64,000 nucleotides of DNA from Elymus sibiricus (lineage: Eukaryota; Streptophyta; Magnoliopsida; Poales; Poaceae): the NCBI GenBank assembly GCA_039707655.1, contig CM077665.1, forward strand, positions 85,995,954 through 86,059,953, given 5' to 3'. Positions 22,798-34,658 of the stretch are shown here, one piece after another. The notes under the pieces were generated by a model. That model made no database searches. It worked only from the letters and a program-made list of their open reading frames with translations, and was not told where the DNA came from. The stretch's first letter is position 1. Each line of letters starts with the position of its first letter. Made by a program: the position numbers and the translations under genes.

Positions 22798-25179
22798 CGT
22801 CCTCGTCATCACGGAGGTGAAGCACCGGGGTTGCTCGGCCCGGTGTCAGCTGGAGCACTACTTCGCCCTGGAGAAGGATCGTGCGATGCGGCTCGGGAGT
22901 TATGCTGCACCAAAGATCAGTTGCGTTAGCATGATGACGCTGAAATGTTAAGACTAGTAACTAATGAACATTGAAATGAAACTGACCGTTCCAGCCGTGG
23001 TAATGACTGGCATCGGCGGAGGGGTCTGGCCGGTCTTCTCGCACAAAGTCTGCACATTTGGTTTTGACAAGTCAATCATATTGGTTATTAATGAAAAGAA
23101 CATGTAGTGCATGATTTGGCTAATATGAAGAAGAAACTTACCACGATGAGCTCGTACATGGCCCGGTTAGACACATCATTCCGTGCCCTCTCCTCCTCCA
23201 ACAAACTAGCCGTCCTCTCCTCCAAATCCCTCTTCTCATCCGCCGCCTGCCGGGCCTGTTCCGCCATAAGCGCCTGGGTTACCTCTCTCTCTCTTTCTGC
23301 AGAGCAGCCTGCAACACAACTCCTCGTTAGCATTGTAATCATCTTTGTTCGCACACACAATGTAATGGAGGAAAGCTATCTGAGTCCGTATGACTAACCT
23401 CGATGGCGAGCTGGACTGGCCGTGGATGAGGCGTCATCTCAGGACAAGAGCTCGTTTGGCGTGCCTTGATCTGTCGGAGAGTGCGCGAAGACCGTATAAG
23501 TCCATCTCCAATGGCTATATGGCCATGGGGCCTCCCGTCGCCAGCTATCATCACCAGGTCTGGATCAATAGGATGCTGGCTCGGATTGAAGTCCTCCCCA
23601 TTCACCGCCTTCCCCACATCTCTGTACCTCACGAGCTTGTTGTGGGAGGAGATGTTGGTGAAGTTGTTGGGATTATGGAGGTCAGACTCAGAGAATGCCT
23701 TGGCCTTCTTGTACGAGGCAGTATGGGCCATCGCATAGAGGTCGTACATCTGTGGCACCTCCGTTTTATTGTGATGCGCCTAAAAGAGAGGAACAAAGTA
23801 TTAATAAAGGGGTCAAGCTAGCATCAAAAAATGAACTGCAGCAATCATGAAGCAAACCACATACCCAGTTCCGCCCGAACTGAAATAAGTTGGAGCTACC
23901 TTGATGGTGTGGCACACCTTCCATTTGGGCACGCCGTTCCTTGGCATCGTCGTGGATGGCTCGCCATTCGTCAGAGCACCACTCATTCACCAACGCCTCC
24001 CAACAATCCATCTTATCCGCACACCATCTCGGGGGCACCTAAGTTAGTAAAGAGAAATTTGAGAGCTACGCCTACGAATCAAAGCAAGGAAACTAAGTAG
24101 AAGGCCTTAAGAATAGATAATTACCTTCATGTACTGCTCCTTGTCCAGAAACTTTTGGCGGGACGACGACTTGTCCTTCTTATTACGGCGCGAGGCGTAG
24201 TAGTCTCGAACAGCTTGTACCCGAGCCTCGTGCCGTAAGTTCTGTAGTAGGCGCCTGCACTCGTAATCGATAAGCTTTGCCGCGGCCTCCTCGTATCCCT
24301 CCTCACACCTGTAGAAGGTCTGCAATCAAACGAGACAACACTGATTAGTACAATAAGTAGCTATTATTGATTTTTAATTGTGTAAAGGAGAAATTACCCA
24401 GAACTTTCTGATCACCATGTCGGCCTTCGTGTGGTACAACACATCGTCGATCATCTCCTCCGGCGGGGCCGGGGCAGCCAAGTAGTTTTCCCATTTCTAT
24501 CCTAACTCTCGAAGCTGACCCTCGCCGGGCAACGTGACAAACCCCGGGAAGTTATGCCGTAAAAGCACACCAAGGATGGAGTTGGGCCTGCGGACATCCT
24601 TGGTGTGAATCCAACCCCTGCAGTATGACAAAGCCAACGCATTAGATATGTGAAGAAACATGAAGGCAAAAGGTTTAAAAAGAGTAAATGCACTTACTTC
24701 AGCGACTCAGGCCTAATCGGCCACCTCTGCTCGCGGGTCACCGACACGGGCGGGAGCCGTGTACACCCACGCTGGTAGACGGTGGCCCCCTCAGCCACCT
24801 CCTCCCCGCTATCAGAAAGCTGATCCCCGCCACCATCAGCATGGCCACTCGGCTCCGGCTGATGCAGATCCGGCCAGGTATCCCATCCGGTCGAAGCGTG
24901 TGGAGTCTCGTAGGATGAAGCGTCTGGCACAGGAGTCTCGCGGGACGAAGCGTCTGGCACAGGAGTGTCGCGGGTGGCCACGTCTGAGACAGAAGGATCG
25001 TCGACCCGAGGCTCGTGGACAGGAGTTCTTGTAGCCTCCACCTCAGACGAAGAAGCGCCCTCGGGTGTTCCAATACTGTCGTACAATGCTCTCCGGAGAG
25101 TTTTGGGTGGAATGGAAGTACCCCTCCCACCACGCGCCGACGAAGGAGCCTCGGATCGCTCTCGACCCGCGCCCACCAT
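22798..25179 (-). pseudogene. CACTA F TNPA-like gene (Transposase_24/PTTA type), multi-exon
   Basis: Eight exons with GT-AG borders can be read on the minus strand: 25179-24698, 24617-24398, 24319-24125, 24038-23865, 23779-23399, 23308-23142, 23049-22987 and 22904-22798; the true 3' end is uncertain. The start is MVGAGRERSE. Exon 1 is low-complexity with DTPVPDASSRE-type repeats. Exons 2-5 carry the conserved core (RRPNSILGVLLRHNFPGF, TFYRCEEGYEEAA, MDCWEALVNEW, DLYAMAHTASYKKA). Exon 6 is a Glu/Arg-rich coiled coil. An in-frame TAG lies in exon 2 (LRELG then stop, near 24493). By family analogy the protein binds subterminal repeats and regulates transposition. Confidence 0.72.
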
Positions 25180-25326
25180 CTTTCAACACCTGCCATGACA
25201 AAGAGTAAATGAAATTAGTACAACATAAAAAAATTGAATACCGACATGAATAATAATATATATATATATAATTTGAGTGTATCATCATCATGTATATAAT
25301 AAAAATTGAATAATACCTGACATGAA

Positions 25327-28300
25327 CTAATAATAATCTTCATCGTCTATATATGCTCCAGGATCAATAAATGCATCGTCATCATCACTATCATCAATAA
25401 ATGCATCATCATCATCACTATCGGGAACAACATGTGGAAGGCCTCCTTTATGTAATCGGTCAAGCATTGAGAGGTCATCCGCAGCAGTAACCTCTTCTTC
25501 TTCCGTCTCTTCTTGTTCCGGCTCAGGGGTCAAGTCGGATTCACTTTCGCTGTCTACTTCAATGTTCTGGGGTGAAGTAGAGCGGTTCTTGAAACGTTTT
25601 TTGGAAAGACGTGTTTCTTGGAAGAATTCTCCTTCATATGTGTCTGGGTTAATGTGAGGTTCATAATCATCTTCATTGAGGGGCGGTGGTCTAAAACGTG
25701 GTGGCACATCATAAACGACATCCCAACCATTCAGATTTGGATCAGTTTGGCAGGCCCACGGTAGATAAAAAACTTGGGTCGCCTGTTGAGCCGTAATATA
25801 GACATCGAGAATATCTAAATGGGTGCTTTGTTTGATTTCGACTAGCCCTATATGTTCATGAGTCCTTCTAGTCTCCTTCGGCTGGAACCAATAACATTTG
25901 AAGACTACGACGTTTGGTGGGTTTTCACCAAAGAATATAAGTTCATAAATTGCTTCAAATCTTCCATAATACTCGACACCTCCTTCGCCGATAGCAGAGA
26001 CACAACAATTTGTAGACTTTTGGTCGGGCATAGATAGCTCTTTGCCAAAAGTACGAAAGCGATACCCGTTGATGTCGTATTTGTCAAATGAACGGACCTT
26101 ATAGTCAAAACCATTAGCGACTTGTCTCAATTCGGAGTCCATAGACTCTGCATTAGCCTACAAGTTTAATACGAAAGGATTGTTGCATTAGCCGCAAACT
26201 AGACGAAGAAATGAAATGGTCTAATGGAAATTACCGTTTGTTTGAACCAAGAGATGAAACCGGGATAGCCGCCTCCATGCTTTGCCAGAAGCTCATACTC
26301 TTCGATGGAATCCTTTTGGATCACCGCTCCATCCGAGAAATTGGCGACGTATCGACTGTATCACATATCCGAGAATAAGAGCATTTCAAAGGAATTAGAA
26401 GTTGCGAAACAATGTACCGAGAACTTACTCGATGTATGGCCGCACTTCTGTTAGGTTGTTGAAGATATACAACAAAATGGTCCGCCATTCTTCGACATCC
26501 AACGCTATTGCTTTCGAAGCACCGGTTGGTGAGAGCTTCCCTTTGAATAGGCTGAGGTTGGATCGACCTTTTTCATGGTCTCCGTCATTGTACCGAGGCT
26601 TCGGATTATGCAAATGATGATTCTTGGCTTCGTAGTGTACTGTCACGAAGTTTGCCGCCTCCTCAGTAATGAATGCCTCGGCCATAGATGCTTCAATTCT
26701 ACGTTTATTTTTACATTTTGCTCGAAGCGTCTTCTGCATCCTCTCAGTTGCCAAGCACCAATGATTTTGCACGGCCCCCCCCAATCTTGCCTTGGTCGGG
26801 AGATGCAAAATCAAATGCTGCATTGGATTAAAGAATCCCGGTGGAAAGATCTTTTCTAACTTGTAGATCAACTCCGGCGCCAACTCTTCCAGTTCGTCTC
26901 GCACGTCAGGCGATAGTCCTTTCGCACAAAGAGCACGGAAGAAATAGCTCAGCTCTGCCAGTACTAGCCATTCATCCTCAGGGATAAAGCCACGCAACAT
27001 CACCGGCATTACCCGCTCAAGCCATATGTGCCAATCATGACTCTTGAGACCAAATATTTTCAATTTGTCAAGACTCGCTCCCCTCTTTAGATTCGCTGCA
27101 TACCCATCGGGGAACATCAACTGCATTTTCACCCACAAGATCATTTCCCTCATAGCTGGCCTTCCAAGATTGAACCATGCCTTTGGCTTCCTCCAGTTCT
27201 TCTTTCCTTTCGGTTGTCGCATGTTTTGTAACGGTCTATCACATAGAGCCTCCTGATCGACTCTAGCCTTAGGATTATCCTTTGACTTCCCCTCTATGCC
27301 GAACAATGTACCAAAAAGGGCCTCGGCAATATTCTTTTCAGTGTGCATCACGTCGATGTTGTGTGGTCAAATGAGGTCTTTAAAGTAAGGCAGATCCCAC
27401 AAGCATATCTTGTGAGTCCAGGCGTGTTCCGAATTATACCCTTTGAAATAACCTGGACGCGCTGGATCAGGCTCGAGAGCGTTTAACTGATCCAGGGTCT
27501 GTTGGCCTATCAATGCAGCTGGTGCATAGTTTTTGACAACTCTACCTTTGATGAAATTCTTCTTGTCTTTTCTGAACTTATGGCGAGGATCCAGAAACTG
27601 TCTATGCAAGTCGAAGCAAGAATACTTGCGACCAGCCTGTAGCCAACGGAACTCAAGAGCTGCCTTGCATGTGGGGCATGGGAACCTTCCATGCACACAC
27701 CAGCCAATGAATAGCACATACGCCGGCAAGTCATGCGTCGAGTACATGTACCACACATGCATTTTGAAGTTATGTTTTGTAGCGGCGTCATATGTCTTGA
27801 TCCCATTATCCCAAGCTTCTTGCAATTCATCCTGAAGCGGCTGCATGTACACATTCATATTCTTCCCCGGATAGTTGGGCCCTGGAATTATCAACGTTAA
27901 GAAAATGTTCTTTCTTTTCATAATCTCTCCGGGGGGGGGGGGAGATTGAGTGGAATGACAAATACAGGCCAACAACTGTATTGGGTTGCCGTCATACCAA
28001 TCACATTGAACCCATCCGTGCTGATGGCGACTCGAGGATGCCTTGGATCTGCCACTTTATCCTTATGTAATGCATCGAAGTGCTTCCACGCAAAAGCGTC
28101 TGAAGTGTGTCCCAACATCGGATTCCCTTCTGCATCTAGTTCGGTTCTTTTGCCCAATTTGTGCCACGTCATCTGTCTGGCCATCTCTTCGACCATGAAA
28201 AGACGTTGAAGTCTTGGTATGATTGGCATATACCGAAGAACATTAACTGGGATTTTGGTCTGACTCTTCTCACCCATACCGTTGTCTACCACAACATACC

Positions 28301-28985
28301 TGGAAGACTTGCAAATGGGACAATAGGTCAAGCCCGCATACTCAAGCCTAAATAAGGCACATCCATTCTCACAGGCATCTATCTTCTCATAGGGCATCTT
28401 AAGCGCGTGTAGGATTTTGTCCGACTGGTACAGGTTTGCAGGAAATACATGGCCTTTGGGTAGAAAGCGTCCAAATATCGTCATCATCGCGTCGTAGCAT
28501 TCTCTGCCCAGGTTGAACTGAGCCTTCAGAGCCATTACTTGCGCGATGGCATCCAGCTGACAAAGCTCAGTGTGCTCGTGGAGAGGACGTTTTGAAGACT
28601 CCAACATTTCATAGAAGGCCTTTGCAGATTCCTCCATCTCATCGTCCGAATCCCGAGCATCATCAAAGTCTTGCACCATGTCTTCGATCCCGGTACCATG
28701 CTCGTCGGTGCGACGACGAACCACCTCAGCTCTGGCACGTTGGGCAGACTCACCATGAAATCTCCACACCGTATAATCAGACGTAAAACCCCACTTCTGC
28801 AAGTGTTTACCCATTTCATCCCGTGTCCACTTTTTATGGTTGTCGCACCGGACACAGGGGCACCAGGTTATTTCCTGGCCATTTGCAAATGTGGCGCTCA
28901 GAAACCCCTTGGTTTTTGTTAACCATTCAATGGTCATGTCTTTCTGACTAGGGTGACCGGTGTACATCCACGCACGATCACTCAT
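25327..28985 (-). pseudogene. CACTA F transposase (TNPD/Transposase_21 type), broken
   Basis: Three exons on the minus strand: 28985-26429, 26355-26235 and 26157-25327, with GT-AG introns at the same places as in K. Domains in order: transposase-associated domain (residues 1-78, WMYTGHPSQKD, CPCVRCDN), the Transposase_21 catalytic core (ENGCALFRLEYAG, CPICKSSRY, STDGFNV, PCPTCKAALEFRW), DUF4218 (MPVMLRGFIPEDEWL) and DUF4216 (VVVFKCYWFQP), and an acidic tail. Lesions: a C12 run at 27931-27942 shifts the frame relative to K, and TGA 27367-27369 replaces the Cys codon found in K. It would cut and join CACTA ends in the nucleus. Confidence 0.9.
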
Positions 28986-29116
28986 CTTGCCTACCTACTA
29001 AACACACGAGAAATATATATAATTCATCATCTATATTCATCAATTAATCAAGTTTGTCAGTTTTATTACGTCCATGCAACCTACACGCTAATAGGTAAAG
29101 ATAGGTCCTAATCCCA

Positions 29117-29332
29117 CCCGAGTATGTGTAGATTGGGTTCGTTTTCCCATGCTCTGCTCCGGATCCGACGCAGAATTTCGGCAGCACCTCCCCGCTGTTC
29201 TCTTGATACACGTCTCGGCAATAAGCAGAGAGGATGTGTACCCGGAGAACAACAGGGAGGCACTGACGAAGTTCCGCATCGGATCCGGAGCAAAGCATAA
29301 GGGAAAACGAACCCAATCTACACATACTCGGG
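29117..29332. repeat. 216-bp imperfect palindrome upstream of CACTA F transposase
   Basis: The left arm starts CCCGAGTATGTGTAGATTGG and the right arm ends with its complement at 29332; the centre is near CAATAAGCAGAG. Arms of about 105 bases pair along most of their length. It lies 132 bases before the transposase ATG, and K has a same-length counterpart at 58871-59086. Confidence 0.85.
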
Positions 29333-29367
29333 CTGTCCATGGATAACGTTGGACAATTCGAAAGGAT

Positions 29368-29412
29368 GGCGGTTATAAATATGCAAAGACATGCATATTT
29401 ATAGTTACCGCC
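29368..29412. repeat. Short hairpin next to the palindrome in CACTA F
   Basis: GGCGGTTATAAATATGCA and its near-complement ending ACCGCC flank a 6-base loop. A related hairpin is found in K at 58790-58831. Confidence 0.7.
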
Positions 29413-29663
29413 CTTTTGAATGGGAGACGCATACTGGTCACGCATACTGATGATTGAAGACACCTATAGCTAGCAAGTTTCATCGGCACGAAGACCGGAA
29501 CAGAGCAAATTAAGGGGGGAGGAGATGTCATTTGTGCTCACCCACGAACGCGTCGGGAAGCTCGTCAAACGCACGGGGAGGTCGTCGAACAACAGAACCT
29601 CGCAGCGACGAAACAACTGCACAAAATATGATGTTTTTCATAACAGCTAGAATCGGATTATAT

Positions 29664-29830
29664 ATATTTCTTCTTCTTCTTCTCTTCTTTTTCTTCTTCT
29701 TTTCCTTTTTCCTATTCTCCTTCTCCTCCTGTCCTCTTTCTTCTTCTTCTTCTTCTTCTTCTTCTTCTTCTTCTTCTTCTTTTTTCTTCTAGTTTTTTTT
29801 CTTTTCTTCTTTTATTCTAAGTTTTTTCTT
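29664..29830. repeat. TTC/GAA microsatellite in CACTA F
   Basis: Mostly uninterrupted TTC units at about 29740-29780, with degenerate pyrimidine-rich flanks. On the element's sense strand it is GAA, as in K at 58064-58235. The 86-codon frame across it is low complexity, not a gene. Confidence 0.9.
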
Positions 29831-29947
29831 TTCTATCTAAGTTTTTCCTACCTAATAAATTAACTATCTAATTTAACAGAAAATAATCTAACTACCTAAT
29901 TTAACTAACTAACTAACTAACTAAAAAAACACGAAAAAACAAAAAAA

Positions 29948-30455
29948 ATGTGAGGGGGGGCGGCGGCCGGGCACTCACCGGAGTTGGGTGGGGGCGGCCG
30001 GGGCGGCGGGGGGAGGGGGAGCCACGGGGAGGGGGGAGCCGCAGGGAGGGGGCGGCTTCGGGAGCCGGCGAGGGGAGGGGTGGCTCGGGGAGAGGGGCCC
30101 CGCGGGGGAGCTGTCGAGGGGAGGGGGCGGCGCAGGGAGGGGGGCAGAGCGGGGGAGCCGCCGAGGGGAGGGGGCGGCGCGGGGACGGGGTGGCGACGGC
30201 GAGAGGGCCACGGGGAGGGAGCGCGGTGGTGGCGGCGGCGGGAGCAGGGGGTGGCGGCGGCGATGGGGGCGCGGGGAGGGGGGCGTGGCGAGGGGGGCGC
30301 GGTGGTGGCGGCGGCGGGAGCAGGGGGTGGCGGTGGCGGCGGCGCGGCGGGCGCTGGTGGTGGCGGCGGCGGGCGCAGGGGGTGGCGGCGGCGAGAGGTG
30401 GCGTCCGCGCAGGAAGTGGGAGTGAGAGAGAGTGGAGTGGGGCGGGGCACGGCCG
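29948..30455 (-). promoter_or_regulatory. GC island near the 5' end of CACTA F
   Basis: About 500 bases of extreme GC and CpG density between the 5' subterminal repeats and the GAA tract. Proline-rich or glycine-rich frames of 145-177 codons appear in several phases and are composition artefacts. K has an equivalent block at 57435-57930. A promoter or 5' leader role is inferred from position. Confidence 0.5.
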
Positions 30456-30483
30456 TTACTTGTTTATTTGAGAACCGTTACTA

Positions 30484-30798
30484 GTCCGTTCGCTTTGCCG
30501 TCTGCCAGCGGACGGCAAACATTCTTTGCCGTCCGCTGGCAGACAGGAAAGGGATAACCCATCTGACCTAAATCTTGAGCAGGGCAGCTGGCTCCTTTGC
30601 CGTCTGCCAACGGATGGCAAAGAAAGTTTGCCGTCTGCTGGCAGACGGCAAAGATTCGGCCTACGTCAAACACCATCTTTGCCATCTGGCATTTCTTTGC
30701 CGTCCGCTTTTTTCTAGCAGACGGCAATGGCCTTCTTTGCCGTCCGCTGGCAGATGGCAAAGTACTGGCAGACGGCAAATTCCCTGATTCCAGTAGTG
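30484..30798 (-). repeat. 5' terminal and subterminal repeats of CACTA F
   Basis: Several inverted pairs of TTTGCCGTC and GACGGCAAA separated by short spacers with the word CTGCCAGCGG or CTGGCAGA, ending in the terminal repeat CACTACTGGAATCAGG. The motif differs from the GCCGACGGC arrays at the other end, so the two ends are asymmetric. Confidence 0.85.
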
Positions 30799-30801
30799 AA
30801 T

Positions 30802-32949
30802 ATGGATCCGAAATAGGAAAGCGCGCTCATCGAGTTCATCCGTGAGAATCGGGACATCTTTGCATGGAAGCCTTCTGACATGCCGGGTGTACTGAGAGAA
30901 TTCGCTGAGCACCACCTTAATGTAGATCCTAAATTTAAACCGGTCAAACAGTTCCTCCGTCGTTTTAATGAGGAGAGGCGCAAGGCTATTGGAGAAGAGG
31001 TAGCCCGGCTCTTAGCACCAGGATTTATGGTCGAAGTCTTTCACCCGGAGTGGTTAGCTAACCCGGTGTTGGTACTCAAGAAGAACGGCACGTGGCGTAT
31101 GTGTGTAGATTACACCGATCTCAACAAGGCGTGTCCGGTTGATCCATTTGCTCTCCCCCATATCGACCAAATCATTGACGCAACGGCGGGTTGTGAGAGT
31201 CTATGTTTCCTGGATGCTTATTCAGGATATCATCAGATCAAGATGGCAGTCAAAGACCAAGAGAACACATCTTTTATTACACCTTTTGGAGCTTTCTGCT
31301 ATGTGTCTATGCCTTTTGGACTCAAGAGTGCTCAGGCGACTTATCAGCGTTGTGTACAGAACTGTCTTCATGGTCAAATTGGGCGCAATGTTCATGCTTA
31401 TGTAGATGGTATTGTGGTCAAGTCAAGGAAGAAGGAGACTCTGTTGGCTGATTTGAAGGAAACTTTTGATAATCTGCGGGTTTACAAGATGATGCTTAAC
31501 CCGGCAAAGTGTGTGTTTGGTGTACCTCCAGGCAAGCTCTTGGGATTCTTGGTCTCCGAGCGTGGCATTGAGGCTAACCCGGACAAGATAAAGGCCATCA
31601 CTTCTTTGTCTAAGCCGGCATGTATTAATGATGTTCAGCGCCTGGCAGGTCGTATTGCTGCCTTGAGCCGGTTCATAAGTCGCCTGGGTGAGAAAGCTAT
31701 TCCTTTGTATCAGATGATGAAGAAGACAGACGATTTCGTCTGGAGTGATGCGGCTAATGAGGCGTTTGAGGCGCTCAAAAAACAATTGGCTGAGCCTCCT
31801 GTTTTGGCTGCGCCGGTGGAAAAGGAGCCTTTGCTTTTGTACGTGGCGGCTAACAACAGAGTTGTCAGTGCTGCAGTTGTGGTGGAGCGCAAGGAGGCGG
31901 GTAAGGAGTACCCAGTCCAGCGACCGGTTTACTATGTCAGTGAGGTATTGATGGAATCCAAGCAAAGATATCCACATTGGCAAAAATTGGTGTTTGGTGT
32001 ATTTATGGCCAACCGCAAGCTGAAGCATTATTTCCTCGGGCATCCGATCACAGTGGTTAGCTCTGCTCCTTTAGGATATATCATTCAAAACAGAGAAGCT
32101 ACTGGCAGGATTGCTAAGTGGGCAATTGAGCTTGGGCCCCTTAATCTGAAGTACGTACCCCGGACTGATGTCAAGTCTCAAGCCCTAGTGGACTTTATCA
32201 ATGACTGGACAGAGTCCCAAGCACCTGAGGAGAAGCCGGACAATACGTATTGGACGATTCATTTTGACGGCTCAAGACAATTGGAAGGCTCGGGGGCCGG
32301 AGTTGTTTTAACTTCCCCGCGAGGTGACAAGTTCTGTTATGTTTTGAGGTTAATGTTTCCTTGTACTAACAATGCAGCTGAATATGAGGCTTTGCTTCAT
32401 GGGCTTCGTGTGGCCAAGGAGATGAATCTGAGCCGGGTCAGATGTCTTGGCGACTCCGATCTGGTGGCTCAGCAAGTCTCTGGCACGTGGGATTCTAAGG
32501 ACCCTCGCATGGCGGCTTATCGCCAGGCGGTTGATGTTATTGCTGGCCACTTCAAGGGCTATCAGGTGGATCATATTGATCGGCGGACGAATGAGGCGGC
32601 TGACGCGTTGTCAAGACTGGGTTCTCAGCGTAAGCCGGTGCCGCCTAATGTGTTCCTGGACGTATTGCATCACTCATCGGTCAAGCTACCTTCGGAGGAG
32701 GATTTGGCTATACCTGACCCGGAGGGACAGTTGGTGGCGGCTCTCCACGCAATCCCTGATTGGACATTGCCCTATCTGGCGTATTTGACCCACGGTGAGT
32801 TACCTCAAGATGAAAATCTGGCGCGGCAGATCATAAGGCGGTCCAAATCTATGACTATTGTCAATGGCGAGTTACACCGGCACAGCGTGACTGGTGTCTT
32901 TCAGCGATGTGTTTCTCTGGATGAAGGTCGTGAGAGCAGAGCGTGCTAA
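30802..32949 (+). pseudogene. Element E reverse transcriptase and dual RNase H
   Basis: It resumes the protease frame after F. A TAG at 30814-30816 comes 4 codons in; the rest is open for 711 codons. The RT has WRMCVDYTDLNKAC, FLDAYSGYHQI and MPFGLKSAQATYQR, but its active site reads YVDG (31399-31410) instead of YVDD, so the second catalytic Asp is lost. Next come a gypsy-type RNase H remnant (LLLYVAANNRVVSAAVV, about 31830-32190) and an archaeal-type RNase H (IHFDGSRQLEGSGAG, NNAAEYEALLHGL, GDSDLVAQQVSG, TNEAADALSRL; about 32255-32630) with all four acidic residues present. Two RNase H domains mark the Tat lineage. The C-terminus runs into the integrase lead. Confidence 0.9.
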
Positions 32950-33187
32950 CCAGGAAATTCTGAGAGGGATAAAGCCCTGGCTTATGGTTCCTTTGGAACG
33001 CATGCCGGGTTGTTGGGTGGAGGAGTTACCTTCAGTTCTTTGGAGCATAAGAACCACCCCCAACAGGTCAACAGGCTATACGCCTTTCTTCATGGTTTAT
33101 GGCGCAGAAGTTGTTCTCCCCAGTGATATTCGTCATGACTCGCCCAGAGTGGCGGCTTACGTGGAAACTGATAATGAGGTGGCGCAT
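32937..33187 (+). pseudogene. Element E integrase remnant, catalytic core deleted
   Basis: After QRCVSLDEGR (ending near 32931) the frame jumps directly to VRAERANQEILRGIKP. The zinc-binding HHCC region and the first two catalytic Asp residues are missing; the catalytic Glu in AERANQ remains. The downstream part is in another frame than the RT and reads through LWSIRTTPNRSTGYTPF and VYGAEVVLPS to the cgcat target site, where G is inserted. It continues at 46688. Confidence 0.85.
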
Positions 33188-34589
33188 TGATACGTCTCCA
33201 TCGTATCTACTTTTCCAAACTCTTTTGCCCTTGTTTTGGACTCTAATTTGCATGATTTGAATGGAACTAACCCGGACTGACGCTGTTTTCAGCAGAATTG
33301 CCTTGGTGTTATTTTTGTGCAGAAATAAAAGTTCTCGGATTGACTTGAAAATTTATGGAGAATATTTTTGGAATTAATAAAAAATACTGGCGAAAGAATC
33401 AACCGGAGGGGGCCCACCCATTGGCCACAAGCCAGGGGCGCCCCCCACCTAGGGCGCACCCTGCAGGCTTGTGGGCCCCCTGGAGCTCCTCCGACCTCAA
33501 CTCCAACTCTATATATTCCTATTCGGGGAGAGAAAAAAATCAAGGAGAAGAGTTCATCATGTTTTACGATATGGAGCCGCCGCCACCTCCTGTTCTTCCT
33601 CGGGAGGGCAGATCTGGGGTCCGTTTTGGGCTCCGAAGAGGGGAAATCGACGCCGTCGTCATTACCAACCATCCTTCATCACCAATTTCATGATGCTCTC
33701 CACCGTTCATGAGTAATTCCATCATAGGCTTGCTGGACAGTGATGGGTTGGATGAGATTTACCATGTAATCGAGTTAGTTTTGTTAGGGTTTGATCCCTA
33801 GTATCCACTATGTTCTGAGATTGATGTTGCTATGACTTTGCTATGCTTAATGCTTGTCACTAGGGCCCGAGTGCCATGATTTCAGATCTGAACCTATTAT
33901 GTTTTCATGAATATATATGTGTTCTTGATCCTATCTTGCAAGTTGTAGACACCTATTACGAGTTATGATTCGCATCCCCCAGGGTGACAATAACTGGGAT
34001 TCTTTCCGATGATTACCGTAGTTTGAGGAGTTCATGTATTCACTAAGTGCTAATGCTTTGGTCCGGTTCTCTATTAAAAGGAGGCCTTAATATCCCTTAG
34101 TTTCCATTAGGACCCCGCTATCACGGGAGGGTAGGACAAAATATGTCATGCAAGTTCTTTTCCATAAGCACGTATGACTATATATGGAATACATGCCTAC
34201 ATCACATTGATGAATTGGAGCTAGTTCTGTGTCACCCTATGTTATAACCGTTGCATGATGAATGCCATACGACATAATTATCCATCACTGATCCATTGCC
34301 TACGAGCTTTTCACATATTGATCTTTGCTAAGTTACTTTTCCGTTGCTACTGTTACAATCACTACAAAACTGCTACTGTCACCTTTGCCATCGTTACCGT
34401 TACTTCCATACTACTTTGCTACTAAATACTTTGCTGCAGATATTAAGTCTTTCAGGTGTGGTTGAATTGACAACTTAGCTGCTAATACTCGAGAATATTC
34501 TTTGGCTCCCCTTGTGTCGAATCAATAAATATGGGTTGAATACTCTGCCCTCGAAAACTGTTGCGATCCCCTATACTTGTGGGTTATCA
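33188..34589 (+). repeat. 5' LTR of element G
   Basis: TGATACGTCTCCATCG to GGGTTATCA. A GC-rich U3 core (ggcgcc-type words near 33430-33470) is followed by a TATA box (CTATATATTCC, 33509-33519). Short open frames on both strands are not genes. Confidence 0.95.
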
Positions 34590-34600
34590 AGACCTTTTTC

Positions 34601-34618
34601 TAGCGCCGTTGCCGGGGA
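34601..34618 (+). promoter_or_regulatory. Primer-binding site of element G (tRNA-Asp, one mismatch)
   Basis: TAGCGCCGTTGCCGGGGA matches the complement of the plant tRNA-Asp 3' end except for the second base (A for G). It begins 12 bases after the LTR. Confidence 0.85.
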
Positions 34619-34658
34619 GCATAGCTCTATTCTCTGAGTCACTTGGGATTTATATCTG

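Larger units (their letters stand above)
21476..30798 (-). mobile_element. Element F: CACTA (En/Spm) DNA transposon
   Basis: A 9323-bp element with terminal inverted repeats CACTACTGGAATCAGG (at 30798 on the minus strand) and CACTACAGGAATAAGA (at 21476). The ends match at 24 of the first 28 bases and are flanked by a 3-bp aat duplication. Minus-strand order: subterminal TTTGCCGTC palindromes, GC island, GAA microsatellite, hairpins, transposase gene (28985-25327), TNPA-like gene (25179-22798), AT-rich repeats, and distal GCCGACGGC repeats. It belongs to the same family as K. The transposase has a frameshift and a stop, so it is probably not autonomous. Confidence 0.95.

Noticed and set aside
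29117..29332. MicroRNA gene
   Set aside because: The hairpin is far longer than a plant microRNA precursor and mature-strand evidence is lacking; kept only as a possible small-RNA source.
33355..33716. Frames of 81-114 codons repeated at 45472-45814
   Set aside because: They lie in the U3/R part of both LTRs of element G; no domain.
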